From NCBI GenBank assembly GCA_018398575.1, contig JAGTXZ010000014.1, positions 372,001 to 436,000 of the forward strand: DNA of 64,000 nucleotides. The letters are read 5' to 3'. The translations under genes and the position numbers were made by a program. A model generated the notes under the pieces. It was not told the origin of the DNA. It made no database searches and saw only the letters and a program-made list of their open reading frames with translations. The number at the start of each line of letters is the position of its first letter. The first letter of the stretch is position 1. The DNA comes from Ampelomyces quisqualis (lineage: Eukaryota; Ascomycota; Dothideomycetes; Pleosporales; Phaeosphaeriaceae). Shown here piece after piece: positions 46,891 through 57,989 of this stretch.

Positions 46891-47253
46891 ATGACCAACC
46901 GTATCGGTCCTGTCTCAGCTCAACCAACATCAGCTATCCACAGCACCATGGGCGGCACTATCAGAGTCGTCGAGCCCACCACGGAAACCCCTGAACCTCT
47001 GTCGTCGGCAAAAACGACCCCAACGCCCACGCTCGCCAGCCGCACAGCCAAATCACTCAGTCTCCGCAGCAAAGAGAAAATGAGCGCGCTCATGACGCCG
47101 ACTAGACCACGCGGTCACTCGGTTCCGGTGCCGCGGACGCCCGAGCAAGATGCAGACGCAGACACAGACAGGGATAGCCTGGCCAGCTTCACGCCCAGCA
47201 TCAGCAGTAAACACCTAGCGAATTGGTTTTCAGGGCTGCTGGGTCGCTCGTGA
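46891..47253 (+). CDS. Small hypothetical protein downstream of BUD6
   Basis: A single open frame of 120 aa with ATG at 46891; it continues in frame upstream to the BUD6 stop. It is Ser/Thr/Pro-rich and low in complexity, with LASRTAKSLSLRSKEKMSAL in the middle, an acidic DADADTDRD stretch, and the end SKHLANWFSGLLGRS, an amphipathic-looking helix. I do not recognise the family. Codon use and composition look coding rather than UTR-like, and the C-terminal helix resembles something conserved, but an extended BUD6 3' UTR is a real alternative. Confidence 0.4.
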   Translation: MTNRIGPVSAQPTSAIHSTMGGTIRVVEPTTETPEPLSSAKTTPTPTLASRTAKSLSLRSKEKMSALMTPTRPRGHSVPVPRTPEQDADADTDRDSLASFTPSISSKHLANWFSGLLGRS

Positions 47254-47877
47254 AGCACCCACGCAACCCACAAACGCACTTGGCGACATAAATTCAGAGA
47301 CTTGTTCATCTCATTTTTTTTGATATCGATCTATCGACGACATATTTATAGATTGGGCAACGGGAAGCTAGTCCAAAGGCCCAGGGGAGGAGCGGCGGGT
47401 CATGTATATCTTCCATTATTCGTCGTTTGGTTTTGTAGCGTTCTCGCATGGCGTTTTGGCGCGGCTTTCTGGGTCCGCCGGCAGAGGGCAGACGGGAGAG
47501 GAGCTATGTATCATCATCGTCATCATCGTAATCGGAACTCATGTGCGTATACATATATTCTTTATAGACGGGGCGCGTGGGTGTTGGCGTGGAATAGAAT
47601 GCATACATGCCATGTATCTTCTGTCGTAGTCTTTGTTGGGGCGCTTTACTTTGTTTTTTTGTTGCTTGCTTGCCCAGACGTTGTCCAAGGGGAAGAAAAA
47701 AAGCTTGGCCTGGAAAAACGCCCATTTGTTGGGTTTCTTATTTCATTGGTTAAGAAAGCTAGGATGGAAAGGGGTGAGTTGCTTTCGTCGGACGAAAACC
47801 TTGGTATCCTTTTCCGAGACATGTACAAGTAGTACCCTGAAAACGCCATCGCTATGCACATAGTTCTCCATCCTTGG
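47254..47877. other. Intergenic, 3' flanks of the hypothetical gene and LST8
   Basis: AT-richer DNA between 3' ends. A 176-codon open frame on the plus strand has no motif and an odd composition, so it is not annotated. A short GAT/ATC-rich stretch lies near 47508-47532. Confidence 0.5.
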
Positions 47878-49041
47878 CTAGTTCCCAACAGCCGTGTCGT
47901 TGAGCGCAACACACACGGCGCCCCTGTGATGGCCGTTGTACTGCCTGATGATGCTCTGGCTGCCCAGCTCCCACAGCCGCGCATAGTGGTCACTACACGC
48001 CGTGACCAGGTACGCGCTGTCGGCACTGAACGCGCAGTCCCAGACCCAGCGCTGGTGGCCATGCAGCGTCGTTTCGAGCGGGAAGGCAGCGGGGTCGCGC
48101 TCGGCGGCCGAGGGCAGCTGGTCGCCTGGCTGCAGGTTGTGCGGCGTCGACGTGTCGAGCGACCAGATGCGCGCCGTGTGGTCTGCGGAACAGGTGGCGA
48201 GGTGGCGGACGTCCGGGGAGAGCAGGACGCGCGTAATGTATGTGCCGTGGGCGGCGAACTTGCAGACGGGGATGATGGACGTGGTGTCGTGGCGTTGGAT
48301 CATGCGCCAGACGTAGACGTTGCCCTATCACATGACGAGCATTAGCATCCAGGGCCGTTTCTTTGCTTGGGGTGTGAGAAGTGCAGCTCGTACAGCGTTG
48401 TTCCCCGCGCACACCATGGTACCGTCCGACGCGACAGTCACGCTCGCAACGCTCACGTCGTCCTCGGGAATCAGCTGGTGACTGCACTTGTTCTCGCCCA
48501 GATCCCAGACGCGCACGTTGCCGCCGCGATCACAGCTGATCAGCTCCCCTTGGTTCGGGTGGATGACGACATCGTTGACGGGCACGGCGTGGGTGTAGTT
48601 GCGCTGCACGTTGCCACTCCGCGTGTCCCAGATCTTGACGGTGCCGTCTTCAGAGCTCGTCACGAGCCACTTGGATTCGCAGTGGAATGCGACGCCCGTG
48701 ATGTTGGACGTGTGTCCGTCGAAGGTGAGGATCGCGTTAGGATTCGTCGACTTGATGTCGTACAGCTTGACCGTGTGGTGGCCCGCGGCGGCGAGGTAGC
48801 GCTTGTCGGGCGAGATGCAGAGGCGGTTGACCTGCGAGTCGGGGTGGGGGATGGTGCGGGAGCAGATGCCGCTGAGGGCTTCCCAGAAGCTTTGGGGCGC
48901 GGGTTAGTCGGCGGGAAGGTGTACCAGGGAGCGACGTGACTCTACCGTATCGTGTGGTCATAGCCAGCTGCGTGTGTCAGCTGTTTGCGCACTGCGTCTT
49001 GTGGGGTGGAGCTCCGCACCTGTGCATAGAATGACCGACAT
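47878..49041 (-). CDS. LST8: TOR complex WD40 subunit Lst8
   Basis: Exons on the minus strand are 49041-49020 (22 nt), 48967-48946 (22 nt), 48889-48394 and 48324-47878, about 328 aa. Lst8 is a seven-bladed WD40 propeller that stabilises the TOR kinase in TORC1 and TORC2. Seen: MSVILCTAGYDHTIRFWEAL assembled over the first three exons; the blades CISPDKRYLAAAGHHTVKLY, TSSEDGTVKIWDTRSG, ISCDRGGNVRVWDLGENKC and ATCSADHTARIWSLD; and the final HQRWVWDCAFSADSAYLVTA with SDHYARLWEL. All four exons join in frame at GT-AG sites. It is slightly longer than yeast Lst8 because of an insert in the sixth blade region. No neighbour is functionally linked. Confidence 0.95.
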
Positions 49042-49645
49042 TGCTTCGACTCTGGTCTATCCGCGCGCGAAGGTCCCTTTGGAATCTAGAACGACGCGGT
49101 GTATGTTGGCACAGCGAGCAGACGTCGCATCGTCGGCGCAAGAGCAAATCGCAGTGCCTGTTCGCGAGCTGCCGGCTTGGTCAGACGCGAAGCTCGGTCC
49201 AGCATCAATGCAGACCACAAGGTGACAAGATACCTCCGTCTGAAACAAGCTTATCGTGGCGAATCCGCCTGCTGTACTTCGCGAGACGGCACAAGGCATT
49301 GCCGGAATGCCTTCAGATCTTCTGCTTACGCCGGCCTCACGGATCGACACGAGCGGGGCATCACATCGGGTCCTATGAGCTATCATGGAACAGCATCACG
49401 TGCTGGTCACGTGCATTCATGTCAGCAATCAGCCCCAAAGCCTGCCTACCAAACGCAGCCTCTGAGCGAAAAGTAAGCGCACCACCGCGCAGTATATAGG
49501 TCGGTGTCCGAGATGCAGTCGACTCGTTCTGTCTGTCCATGACGAGGCATGCGAACGCCCCGTGAATCGCTCGTAATCTACTCACTTTCTGTCGCTGGAG
49601 ACATGTCGCATCGTTGTTGCATTGCCTCCGTTTGACGATATTGAC
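49042..49645. promoter_or_regulatory. Divergent promoter region LST8 / Pth11-like gene
   Basis: A 604 bp region between two divergent starts. Open frames here have no support. No clear TATA box or repeat was seen. Confidence 0.45.
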
Positions 49646-51138
49646 ATGGCACCGTTGCAAACGCAAAAGCAGTCGCCGGGCCTGCAGTACGCGCTGGCAG
49701 CTGTCTGCATGTTCTTGCCGACCGTCTTCACGGCTCTCCGGTTCCGCGTGAGAAGAGTGCAGCGTGTGCAATTCGCTTGGGACGACTGGCTTATCTTGTT
49801 CTCGCTAGTGAGTCGAATGCAACCTAGCAATCGCTTGTACGATGCTTCTTCTGACCACTCCAACCTAGGTCTTTGTGTATGCGCATGCTACATGGCTCAT
49901 GGTAGGGACTGTCAAAGGGTATCAGGGTCAACACATGCTCATTGGAGATGACAATCTGCCTATCCCAGGTGACCAAAAGTATCGATGGTTCTTGATTGTA
50001 TTGTATTGCCTTTTGCATTGCAGGGTCGCGAACAAACACGACTGACTGGAAAGCAGTGTCTGTACGCTGGACAATTGTGCGCAATCCTGGCAATTGGTCC
50101 GACCAAGATATCTGTGCTTCTCTTCTACCGCCGCATCTTTCGCGGCACGTGGTTCCACAGAGTAACGTGGACGTTGATTCTCCTTTGCTCAGCATGGACA
50201 ATAGCCTTCTTGTTCGCAAACCTCTTCGAATGCATGCCCATCTCCGATGCCTTCAAACATGCACTCGGAACAGTATACAACGGGAATTGCATCGATGCCG
50301 TTCCAATGTACCTCACACAGGCCTACTGGGATGTGATCTTGGACGTCTTCATCCTCCTCATTCCCATCCCAATGATTTACAAGCTACGTCTACCATTGCG
50401 GCAGAAGATTGCAGTCCTCGGCATCTTTCTACTAGGTGGCATGTGAGTATCATCAGGTATCCTTCTACCTCACCCGTTGACTGACCCCTCCAGCACCGTA
50501 ATCTCAAGCAGCGCCAAAGTCATGGTCTTCAACTCCATCGGTGGCGGCAAGCATCAACATACACCCCACTGCGCCGCAACCGCTAACAACTTGCCCAGAA
50601 ATCGAAGAGCGCTACGACGACATAACTTGTACCAAACACCTTCGCCCGCTCTACACCGTCACCCGCCTGACTTGAAATTCAGACTACCTCAGCCCCGTCG
50701 CATACTGGCCGCTCATAGAAGCCAGCCTCCAAATCATAGCCGCATGCCTCCCCCTCCTACGCCCCTTCATCGAAGACTGGACCTCCATCTTCCACTCCCG
50801 TCCCAAACTCCACAACTCCACAGAATACACTCAATCGCCACATGGCCCCCCCGCGACTTTCGACCCCACCATCTTCGTCAACAGGTAAGACACTTCCCCC
50901 CCCCCCCCCCCCCCACGGGCTCTTTTCAACATCACGCTAACTACGTCCATGATGTAAAAACAGACACTTCCTCCTCGAACTCGACGACTTACCTCTCTGC
51001 CACACACGTGCACACAGCGCGGGATCAACTACGCTAGAAAGCTGCATGGCCGATGGCGCGCATTCACCGGTTCTGTTACGCGCTGGTGCCGCTGGTGCGG
51101 CGCCTCGGCTCGAGCTGCTCAAAGGACGCGATGCTTGA
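49646..51138 (+). CDS. Pth11-like seven-helix membrane protein (fungal rhodopsin-like domain)
   Basis: Exons are 49646-49807, 49869-49997, 50057-50442, 50494-50546, 50599-50628, 50683-50884 and 50964-51138, about 378 aa. The fungal-specific integral membrane domain is recognisable by LRFRVRRVQRVQFAWDDWLI after helix 1, the cytosolic-loop block ILAIGPTKISVLLFYRRIFR, GNCIDAVPMYLTQAYWDVIL, DVFILLIPIPMIYKLRLPL and YWPLIEASLQIIAACLPLL. Such proteins (Pth11 relatives) are putative surface GPCRs that can sense host or surface cues; no CFEM domain precedes it. Intron 4 (50547-50598) starts GC rather than GT, with a GCTAAC branch point and CAG. Exon 5 is only 30 nt. Intron 6 has 19 consecutive C right after its donor. 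The short tail (ends LLKGRDA) has no recognised motif. Confidence 0.85.
50896..50914. repeat. C19 homopolymer inside an intron
   Basis: Nineteen consecutive C on the plus strand, starting 11 bases after the donor of intron 6 (50885-50963) of the Pth11-like gene. The run may be length-variable or a sequencing weak spot. Confidence 0.9.
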
Positions 51139-51627
51139 CATTTCGGGTCTGGGTTTTGAATGCAAACACGTCGTTGTTGGCGGGAAGAGGTAGAATCAAG
51201 GTGAGAATCATGGAGCTAGGATATATATTGCACCTGGATCATGTACGTATACGAACAGCGAGGCCAATGAACCTGTTGGTTCCTGAGAAAGAAAAATACG
51301 ACGCAATGCAGAGCATGCACTGCATGATTTGTTGATGGAAAAATAATAACGTCAAGACGTGTGCACACATGTGTTGAATAAACCAAAGAAAGGATGGCGA
51401 CAGTCTACGACGCCAGGTATCATTTCGTTACTCTGTCCAACTTCGTTTCATCAAAGCTGACCTGGCACTGGATGGAGAATGGGAAGCTTCTTGTCGCAAC
51501 AAACACACACACAAATCGCTGCCGGAATATAGGATATGAGAGACGGCACTTGCGACGCCATCGACGCCATCCATACAATGGCACCGAAGTGTTGAGCAGA
51601 AGTACAAGGTACAACAAAGGTCTAATC
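51139..51627. other. Intergenic between convergent genes
   Basis: The 3' flanks of the Pth11-like gene (plus) and the PP2C gene (minus), AT-rich in the middle. No gene was recognised. Confidence 0.55.
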
Positions 51628-53328
51628 TCACAACTTGTCCGCGACGGGCTTCTTGTCACCCTGGGCGTCTTTGAGAGCTTCGCCAGGGCCGTCGGACTTC
51701 TCCGTCTGTACGGATGAAGGCGACTCGGTGACCTGGGCGTTGCCGTTGGACTCTTTGTTGTACTTGTCGACCTGCGAGTCGAGGTCCTTATCCTCGTCCT
51801 CGTGGTCGAACATGTCGCTATCGGGCGCATCGGTCGAGATCTCGGTGCCGTCGCCGAGTAGGATGATACGACCGCCCTGACCGCTGTTTGAGCGGAATCG
51901 CTGGTCAAGGTCCATTTCGATGTCATCAGGGCTATCATCTATGCGGTGGTGAACTCCGGGGCCCCTGCGTTCAGCTGCAAGAATGTATTAGAATTTCATC
52001 TATCCGGCCTCGGCAGTGGGAGAGGCTGGGTTCTCAGACTTGCCGTACTCTGGCGGCGCGCATGGACCCTCTCCATTAGCCACCCTCTTTGCAATGTGCT
52101 CGTACCATTGCTCCTTGGTCTTTCCATGCAAAAGGCCGACAATGGTAATAGTCATGTTGTCGCAGCCGACACCTCCCGTATCACTGTTGGAGGCCAAACA
52201 GTTGTCCATCATGTTCTCGCAAATGTCCTCCAGGGGCTGCTTTGCCACAATTCCACGCCTCACAAACTCGACGACAGCTTGCGAAGACTGGCAGTCCCAA
52301 ATACCTGACGTTTCCGTTAGCATGCACTCGGGCTCCCAAGGCGCACAGGAACTGACCGTCACATGCGACTACGAGGAACTCGTCGTCCTCGTTGATATCA
52401 TGTATCTCGACGTCTGGGAAGGCGGTGACTATTTGTTGCTCGGGAGGAAGATCGGCGCTCTTCTTGAACTCGAAGTCGCCTATTGCACGCGACAGAGCGA
52501 GGTTGCCGTTGACGCGGCCGAAATCGACGAAGCCTCCTGCGGCCTGAATACGTGCCTTTTCGGCTGGTGGCTGTTAGCGGGGTAGCGCCGTGCGCGCTAC
52601 TGACGTACCCTCGTTCTGTGGCTTGTGGTCGAACGAGAGGGGCTTTGCCCTTCCCTTGACGCCGAGGACAGTTCGCGAGTCTCCCGCATTGGCCTGTTCG
52701 TGTGAGCTGGTGCAGTGGGGGCGTGTTCGGCGGCACATACGCAGTAGATCTTGTCTTTTGACACAACGGCGACCGTGGCCGTGCAGCCGGAAACCTCCTC
52801 CTCGTACTTGGGATCTGTGCAATGAGTCAGCGCCGGGCGTGGGCTCTCCTGGGCGGATGGCGGGCTGCATACCACTGAGGATAGCTCTGTCGGCAGCCAG
52901 GAAGCCGTCTTGGAGCGCCTTCTTCAGGTCGCCCGACTTGTAGGCTTCTTGTTTTGTGACGATCTCGTGCAGGTGCTCGCCGGTGTAGATGGCCACCTTG
53001 TCTCCGCCGTGTCCGTCGTAGACGCCGAAGTAGGCCAGTCGCCTGTCAGCGTCGGTGGCGTTGGCGCCCTCGACGTGGGCTTCCAGATCGAGGAGACAGG
53101 CATGGGCGTCCTCCATGCTAATCCGCCAGCCCTGCATCGACGACGTGCCGAAGATGAGTGACTCGCCATGGCCGCTGTCTGATTTCTGCGGGACAAGCGC
53201 GCGTCAGCACCGTCTGCAAGCACCCGTCGCGGCGACGAGGACAGGAAGGCGGCAGGTGCGGGGGCGGGGAAGCAGCATCGGGGGGCACGTACCTTTTCGA
53301 CGACGGGCTCCGAGAGAGTCTGACCCAT
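51628..53328 (-). CDS. PTC2: PP2C-type Ser/Thr protein phosphatase (Ptc2/Ptc3-like)
   Basis: Exons on the minus strand are 53328-53293, 53185-52873, 52814-52741, 52693-52609, 52563-52357, 52304-52044 and 51974-51628, about 440 aa. It is a metal-dependent phosphatase that in yeast dampens stress MAPK and checkpoint signalling. Seen: MGQTLSEPVVEK at the start, like Ptc2/Ptc3 with a possible N-myristoyl glycine; GWRISMEDAHA (29-42); YFGVYDGHGG, with metal ligand Asp69; ANAGDSRTVL; GNLALSRAIGDFEFK; EFLVVACDGIWDC; and CDNMTITIVGLL. The acidic C-terminal extension (GRIILLGDGTEISTD, FDHEDEDKDLDS) is typical of the fungal Ptc2/3 group. Intron 6 (51975-52043) begins GCAAGT, a GC donor; only that junction joins the two halves in frame. 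It is divergent from the acyl-CoA oxidase. Confidence 0.93.
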
Positions 53329-54014
53329 GCTGTCCGGTTCCTACGAGGACTCGTGGGAGAAGAGGCGGGCGAAGTGGTGGTGGCGGTGGTGGTGGTGGTG
53401 GTGGTGGGCACGAGTCCGCGGCAGCATAGATTTGTGGTGCGGCGCTATGGGGTGTTGTGGGTGGGGGAGGAGGGGGGGGCAACAACGCTCGAGAAGGGAG
53501 TGCGGGGTGTGTGCGCAGTGAGCGCGGGGTGAGTGCGAGAGGGCGCGGTCGAGGTGGCAGGGAGAGAATTGCAGCGTGGGCGTAGGACTGGCAGGACTGG
53601 CAGGACTGTGGCAGCAGGGCAGCACCACAGGTACGGGCGAGTGAGCGGCCTGACAGCGCGGAGCTGGCCGCTAGCCGCATCGGGCGGCTGATGGGTGTGG
53701 CTCAGTCGAGGCCCGATGCGACACCATGACGGCAGCGCAGGTGCGGCCGCCCGCCCCTGTTTGCCCCTGTTTGCCTATCGTTTGCAGTGCTCCGGTTGCC
53801 AAGCACAGCCCGAGACCGCTCGCGGCGAAACAAACCACCAATTCATGCTCAAGCACGCCGTCTCGGCCGCCGCGACGCTTGCACATGCCGAGGCTATCCA
53901 CTCTAGTGCTCCGAGCGCGCATCATCACCATGCTTTCAAGTCTCACAGCTCTCGCGCCCCCTTCCATCATCCTTCTCCTCCACCACACACGCAATTCATC
54001 TTGCATCACTCGCA
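53329..54014. promoter_or_regulatory. Divergent promoter PTC2 / POX1 with a GGT run and a CCTCGG core
   Basis: A 686 bp region between the two start codons. A (GGT)n run covers about 53374-53407, within the expected PTC2 5' UTR. CCGAGG at 53888-53893, the reverse complement of CCTCGG, lies about 120 bp before the acyl-CoA oxidase ATG. CCTCGG is the known core bound by the FarA/FarB (Ctf1) fatty-acid regulators of filamentous ascomycetes, so fatty-acid control of this gene is plausible. One six-base match alone is weak. Confidence 0.4.
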
Positions 54015-56254
54015 ATGGCACCGACACCAGACTGGGTCAAGCAACTGAAGCCGTCAGGCGCCCAAGGCCATGAGCTGCTCGCTGCCGAGCGGGCCAGCTC
54101 CAATGTCCCCGTCCAGCAGCTGCAAGAGCTGCTTCACACCAAACAAGTCATCAACCGCAACCAGAAGCTGCTCAGCATCCTGAAGGCCGAGAAGGTCTTT
54201 GACAAGTCACAGAATTACTTCATGGGAAGGACAGATCGGTTCGAACGTGCCCTGGCAAGGGAGAAGAGACTGAGGATCTTGAAGAAGCAACACAATTGGA
54301 CATTGGAAGAGTTCCGCGCCGCAACGGAACTGGTTGGCGAACCCGGCCCCTACGGCCTCCACGACAGCATGTTCAAGGTCAGCCTTTCTCCCAAAGCTTG
54401 AATGGACGGCTAACATGATTAGGTCACCCTGGAAGAGCAAGGCACACCAGAGCAGCAGGAGAAATGGCTAACCAAGGCCAACGACTACAAAATCATTGGC
54501 TGTTACGCTCAGACTGAGCTTGGCCATGGCTCCAACGTTCGTGGGCTCGAAACCACCGCCACCTGGAACCCGGACGACAAGACCTTCACCATCCACTCCC
54601 CCCATCTCACCGCAAGCAAATGGTGGATCGGCTCGCTCGGCCGCACTGCCAACTATGCTGCCGTCATGGCTCAGCTCATCGTGGGTGGCAAATCATATGG
54701 ACCGACACCATTTTGCGTTCAGATCCGTGATTTGAACTCCCATGAGCCGCTGGAGAACATCCACATTGGAGATATTGGTCCAAAGTTTGGTTACAACACC
54801 ATGGATAACGGCTTTTTGCTGTTCAATCAGGTCAAAGTTCCTCACATCAGCATGTTGGCCCGCTTCTCCCACGTCGACCCCAGCACAAACAAGTTCGCCC
54901 GTCGTGGTGCCCCAACGCTTGTCTACGGCACTCTTACATGGGTCCGCTCGACCATCGTCATGCAAGCTGGTAGCGTCCTTGCGCGTGGTGTTACCATCGC
55001 CACTCGTTATGCCGCCGTCCGTCGCCAATTCCAGGATCGTGATGCTCCAGCGGGCGAGGCCGAAACACCTGTACTAAATTACACCATGGTTCAGATCCGG
55101 CTTCTTCCTCTTCTTGCCGCTACTTTTGCGCTCCACTTTACTGGCAAGTCGATGATGGACCAATACCAAGAGAACCGGAAGATGATGCAAGCCGGAGAAA
55201 AACCAAATGAAAGTACCCGAGGAGCAGGTCCTGAGGAAGTCCGTTCAGGCAGCGACTTGCTAGCCGACCTACACGCTTCTTCTTGCGCTCTGAAGTCGCT
55301 CAGCAGCACCATTGCTGCTGAGGGTCTTGAAGTTTGCCGACGGGCTTGCGGTGGTCATGGATACTCCAGCTTCAGGCAAGTCTATAACCCTTGAGTGCTA
55401 CGCCTGCACAACTTGATACTAACATGCGTATAGTGGTATTGGCCCTTGGTACGCCGACTACCTACCCACCACCACATGGGAAGGTGACAACTACATGTTG
55501 ACCCAACAAGTCGCCCGCTACGTACGTCTTCTACCACAATCTACTATCCTCGACCGCACCGAACTAACCTCACCAGCTCCTCAAATCCGCCCGCTCCGTC
55601 CTCAACAACGAAAAACCCACAAATGACACAACCACCATCCTCGCCGACTTCCACAAGCGCCGCACCATTGGATGCGCCTTCGACATCATTGGCTCCAACG
55701 AAGACCTCGTCGCCGCTTTCGCATGGCGCGTCTCCTTCCTCACCTTCGAAGCCAGCAAGCATCGCGACGAGCAAAAGAAAGCCTGGAACGACCTTCTTGT
55801 CGACTTCTACCGCCTGTCCAAAGCCCACGCACAATGGATGGTCGTCAAGAACAATCTCTCTGCGCTAGAGAAGATTGAAAAAGAAGGGAAAATCAACAAA
55901 GACACATTTGACGTCCTAATGAACCTCTTCCGCCTCTTTGCACTACACACCCTCGAACAAGAAGCCTCGGAGTTTTATGCCAGTGGCGCATGCAGTAAAC
56001 TCCAGATCCAGCTTGCGCGCACAAACGCTGTTATGCAGCTGCTCAAGGATATAAGGCCGCATGCCGTCCGCCTCGTGGATTCCTGGGGCTTTGACGATTG
56101 GGTCCTGGACAGTAGCCTGGGCAGGGAAGATGGCAGAGTCTACGAGGACATGTTCTATCGCGCGAGTGAGTTGAACCCCCTGAACAACATCACCGTCGAT
56201 CCGTACCCAGACAGCAATGTGTTGTTCAAGAAGGTGGAGAAGAGCAAGTTGTAG
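54015..56254 (+). CDS. POX1: Peroxisomal acyl-CoA oxidase
   Basis: Exons are 54015-54377, 54423-55375, 55434-55521 and 55577-56254, about 693 aa. The enzyme catalyses the first step of peroxisomal beta-oxidation: FAD-dependent oxidation of acyl-CoA to trans-2-enoyl-CoA, passing electrons to oxygen and giving H2O2. Seen: CYAQTELGHGSNVRGLETTA (flavin-binding region); FTIHSPHLTASKWWIGSLGR; the GGHGYSSFSGIGPWYADYLP stretch joined across intron 2; the catalytic glutamate in TTTWEGDNYMLTQQVARY (about Glu455); and the C-terminal helical domain. The protein ends VEKSKL, a perfect type 1 peroxisomal signal (residues 691-693). Intron 2 (55376-55433) uses a GCAAGT donor; no GT alternative keeps frame. 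Full length compared with the family (about 700 aa). Confidence 0.96.
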
Positions 56255-57001
56255 ATATTCGTGACTGGAGTATGGTTTTGCAGCATTTATCTGGATAGAC
56301 TGATTTACGTTTCCATCGGGAACCGCGGGGGAGCCCTGCGCTTGAATGGAAACCGCACGCATAGCCCAATGTAGTAGCACCGACCATCGCTCTCGCTGCT
56401 GGCACGTCGACACGTGGTGGGAACGGCGTAGATTCCCTAGCTCTTGGCATGTGTAAGCTAGCATCATTTGCAGCCAATCAATCCTACCATCTACTTCGAG
56501 GAAAGGGGGCAATGCTTATTAGACCGTGATCTTGGAACCAAACTCCAAGTCGTCCCGAGAAAACGCTCCACGGCGTCACCAATACGGTCGTGGGGATTGA
56601 TTGATTTGTTCCTCTGACAATAGATGGTTCTCACGCCTCTTAGCTTCGCTTGGGTCGTTGTCGCGGGGCCGCGTAGAGCCTTGTCCGCAGCAGATTTGAA
56701 CTCAAGACGTGGTTATCATACGACTACAAAACCCTTCCTAGAGGAAAATACAATCCATGTGCAAAGACAACGGCACAGGCAAAGTTTTACGAGTTCCGTC
56801 TGTTTTCAAAACTACGGGAAAAGGTCGGGCGCTGTCCTAGGAGTGCTGGAAATTTGCCTCTTGTTGAATAGACTATCTGTCGCGCATGACGATTGGTAGC
56901 TATGTTCTGGTACAATCGTACAAAGGGGGGGGTGAAAAAGGTATTCAATTGATTCATGGCGCGGCTGTCAACAGTCGATCCAAGACCCTCGTGCTGCCAC
57001 T
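56255..57001. other. Intergenic, 3' of POX1
   Basis: About 0.75 kb between the 3' ends of POX1 (plus) and the small minus-strand gene. A stretch near 56690-56710 (gatttgaactcaag) loosely recalls a tRNA T-arm, but no cloverleaf can be folded around it by eye. No gene was seen. Confidence 0.5.
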
Positions 57002-57850
57002 TTAACTATCAAAGACAACTTCGAAATCCGCTTTGCCGAACGCCTCACGCAAAGCCAAGATTGTTCGTGTACTTGAGTAGATGAAGCCTGTACGACAACG
57101 CCGCGTCACCGCTTCGACACGTCGTAGTGCAGGAAAGTACCTGGCTAGAAGCTGGCCTGGACGAACGGATTGAAGCAAGTCCTCTGCCAGGTGCACTCCT
57201 TTCCAACCTTTTAATTTGACCGTTCCCAGATCCTTCTGATGCCGTGGTGACTATTTTTGGGCGTTCTTGTCGGGCTTACGGTAGTCCGTCAAATCGAATG
57301 TGTAGGTCTGGCTGAAAACCCTATGCATCTCCTTGTACATCTTACCACAGGCAAAGCTGAGGCCAAACGCATTCTTCGACTGCCGTGCACGCGGATCGCC
57401 TTGAAATCTGAGATCTATTGCACGAATGGTGTATCCACTAATAAGGATGACTTTCTCGCGTTTTGGCGGAATGACAAGGACACTTCCACCAGCAAAGACA
57501 ACTCTACCCGAAAAGGCGTACACTTTTAGATCAGGTTCTGGAGCTCAGCAAGTAAGCAAAGTAGTGGCGAGATGATTGTGTTCTTTTTGGCACTATTATA
57601 TAGTCAGATGATGCCAAGAGAGTTTCGCATGCGGCATACTAGCAGTCGATGATCTGGGGACTCATACACGATTGTAGTAGACTTGCTCTTGACCCTCAGG
57701 GTGGGTAAGGGAATCAGATGGTTCGACGTCCACAGTGTTCTGCGAGATTAAAGTGAAGCACGATGTCAGGTTTAGCAATTCAAAGCAGTCAGTGAGAGGG
57801 GAAGTTTAGAGTTCGTTTGCTCTCGAAGAAGGCGGAGATTGCGAGCTCAT
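57002..57850 (-). CDS. Small fungal-specific protein, start uncertain
   Basis: Three exons on the minus strand are well linked by frame: 57739-57670, 57537-57280 and 57183-57002. They encode a protein with VYAFSGRVVFAGGSVLVIPP, QSKNAFGLSFACGKMYKEMH, FSQTYTF, then YFPALRRVEAVTRRCRTGFI and the end LREAFGKADFEVVFDS. A first exon 57850-57821 (MSSQSPPSSR) would fit but needs a GC donor, so the 5' end is doubtful. The pattern (a central block of type 'C-x-MY-E', a closing hydrophobic peptide) recalls the many fungal 2EXR/F-box-like hypothetical proteins, as in the next gene, whose end (CFDKSHLEVVF) is alike. Function unknown. A decaying gene is possible. Confidence 0.4.
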
Positions 57851-57989
57851 ACGCTTCTAAGCTGTTTCTGTTCCGTTGCACGAGAGCTCTAATATCCTTT
57901 CTGCACCTTTCACTTCCAGATAATGCTAATTAAACCCGTCTAAGATACGCTTTTCTGTCGAACCTAGTTCTCCAAATGGACCCATTATT

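Noticed and set aside
47302..47832. 176-codon plus-strand frame between the small gene and LST8
   Set aside because: Phe/Tyr/Val-rich composition, no motif and AT-rich 3'-flank context. It reads like untranslated DNA.
56641..56720. tRNA-like T-arm sequence
   Set aside because: Only a loose match to a T-loop; no acceptor stem, D-arm or anticodon stem could be paired, and no A/B box of good quality.
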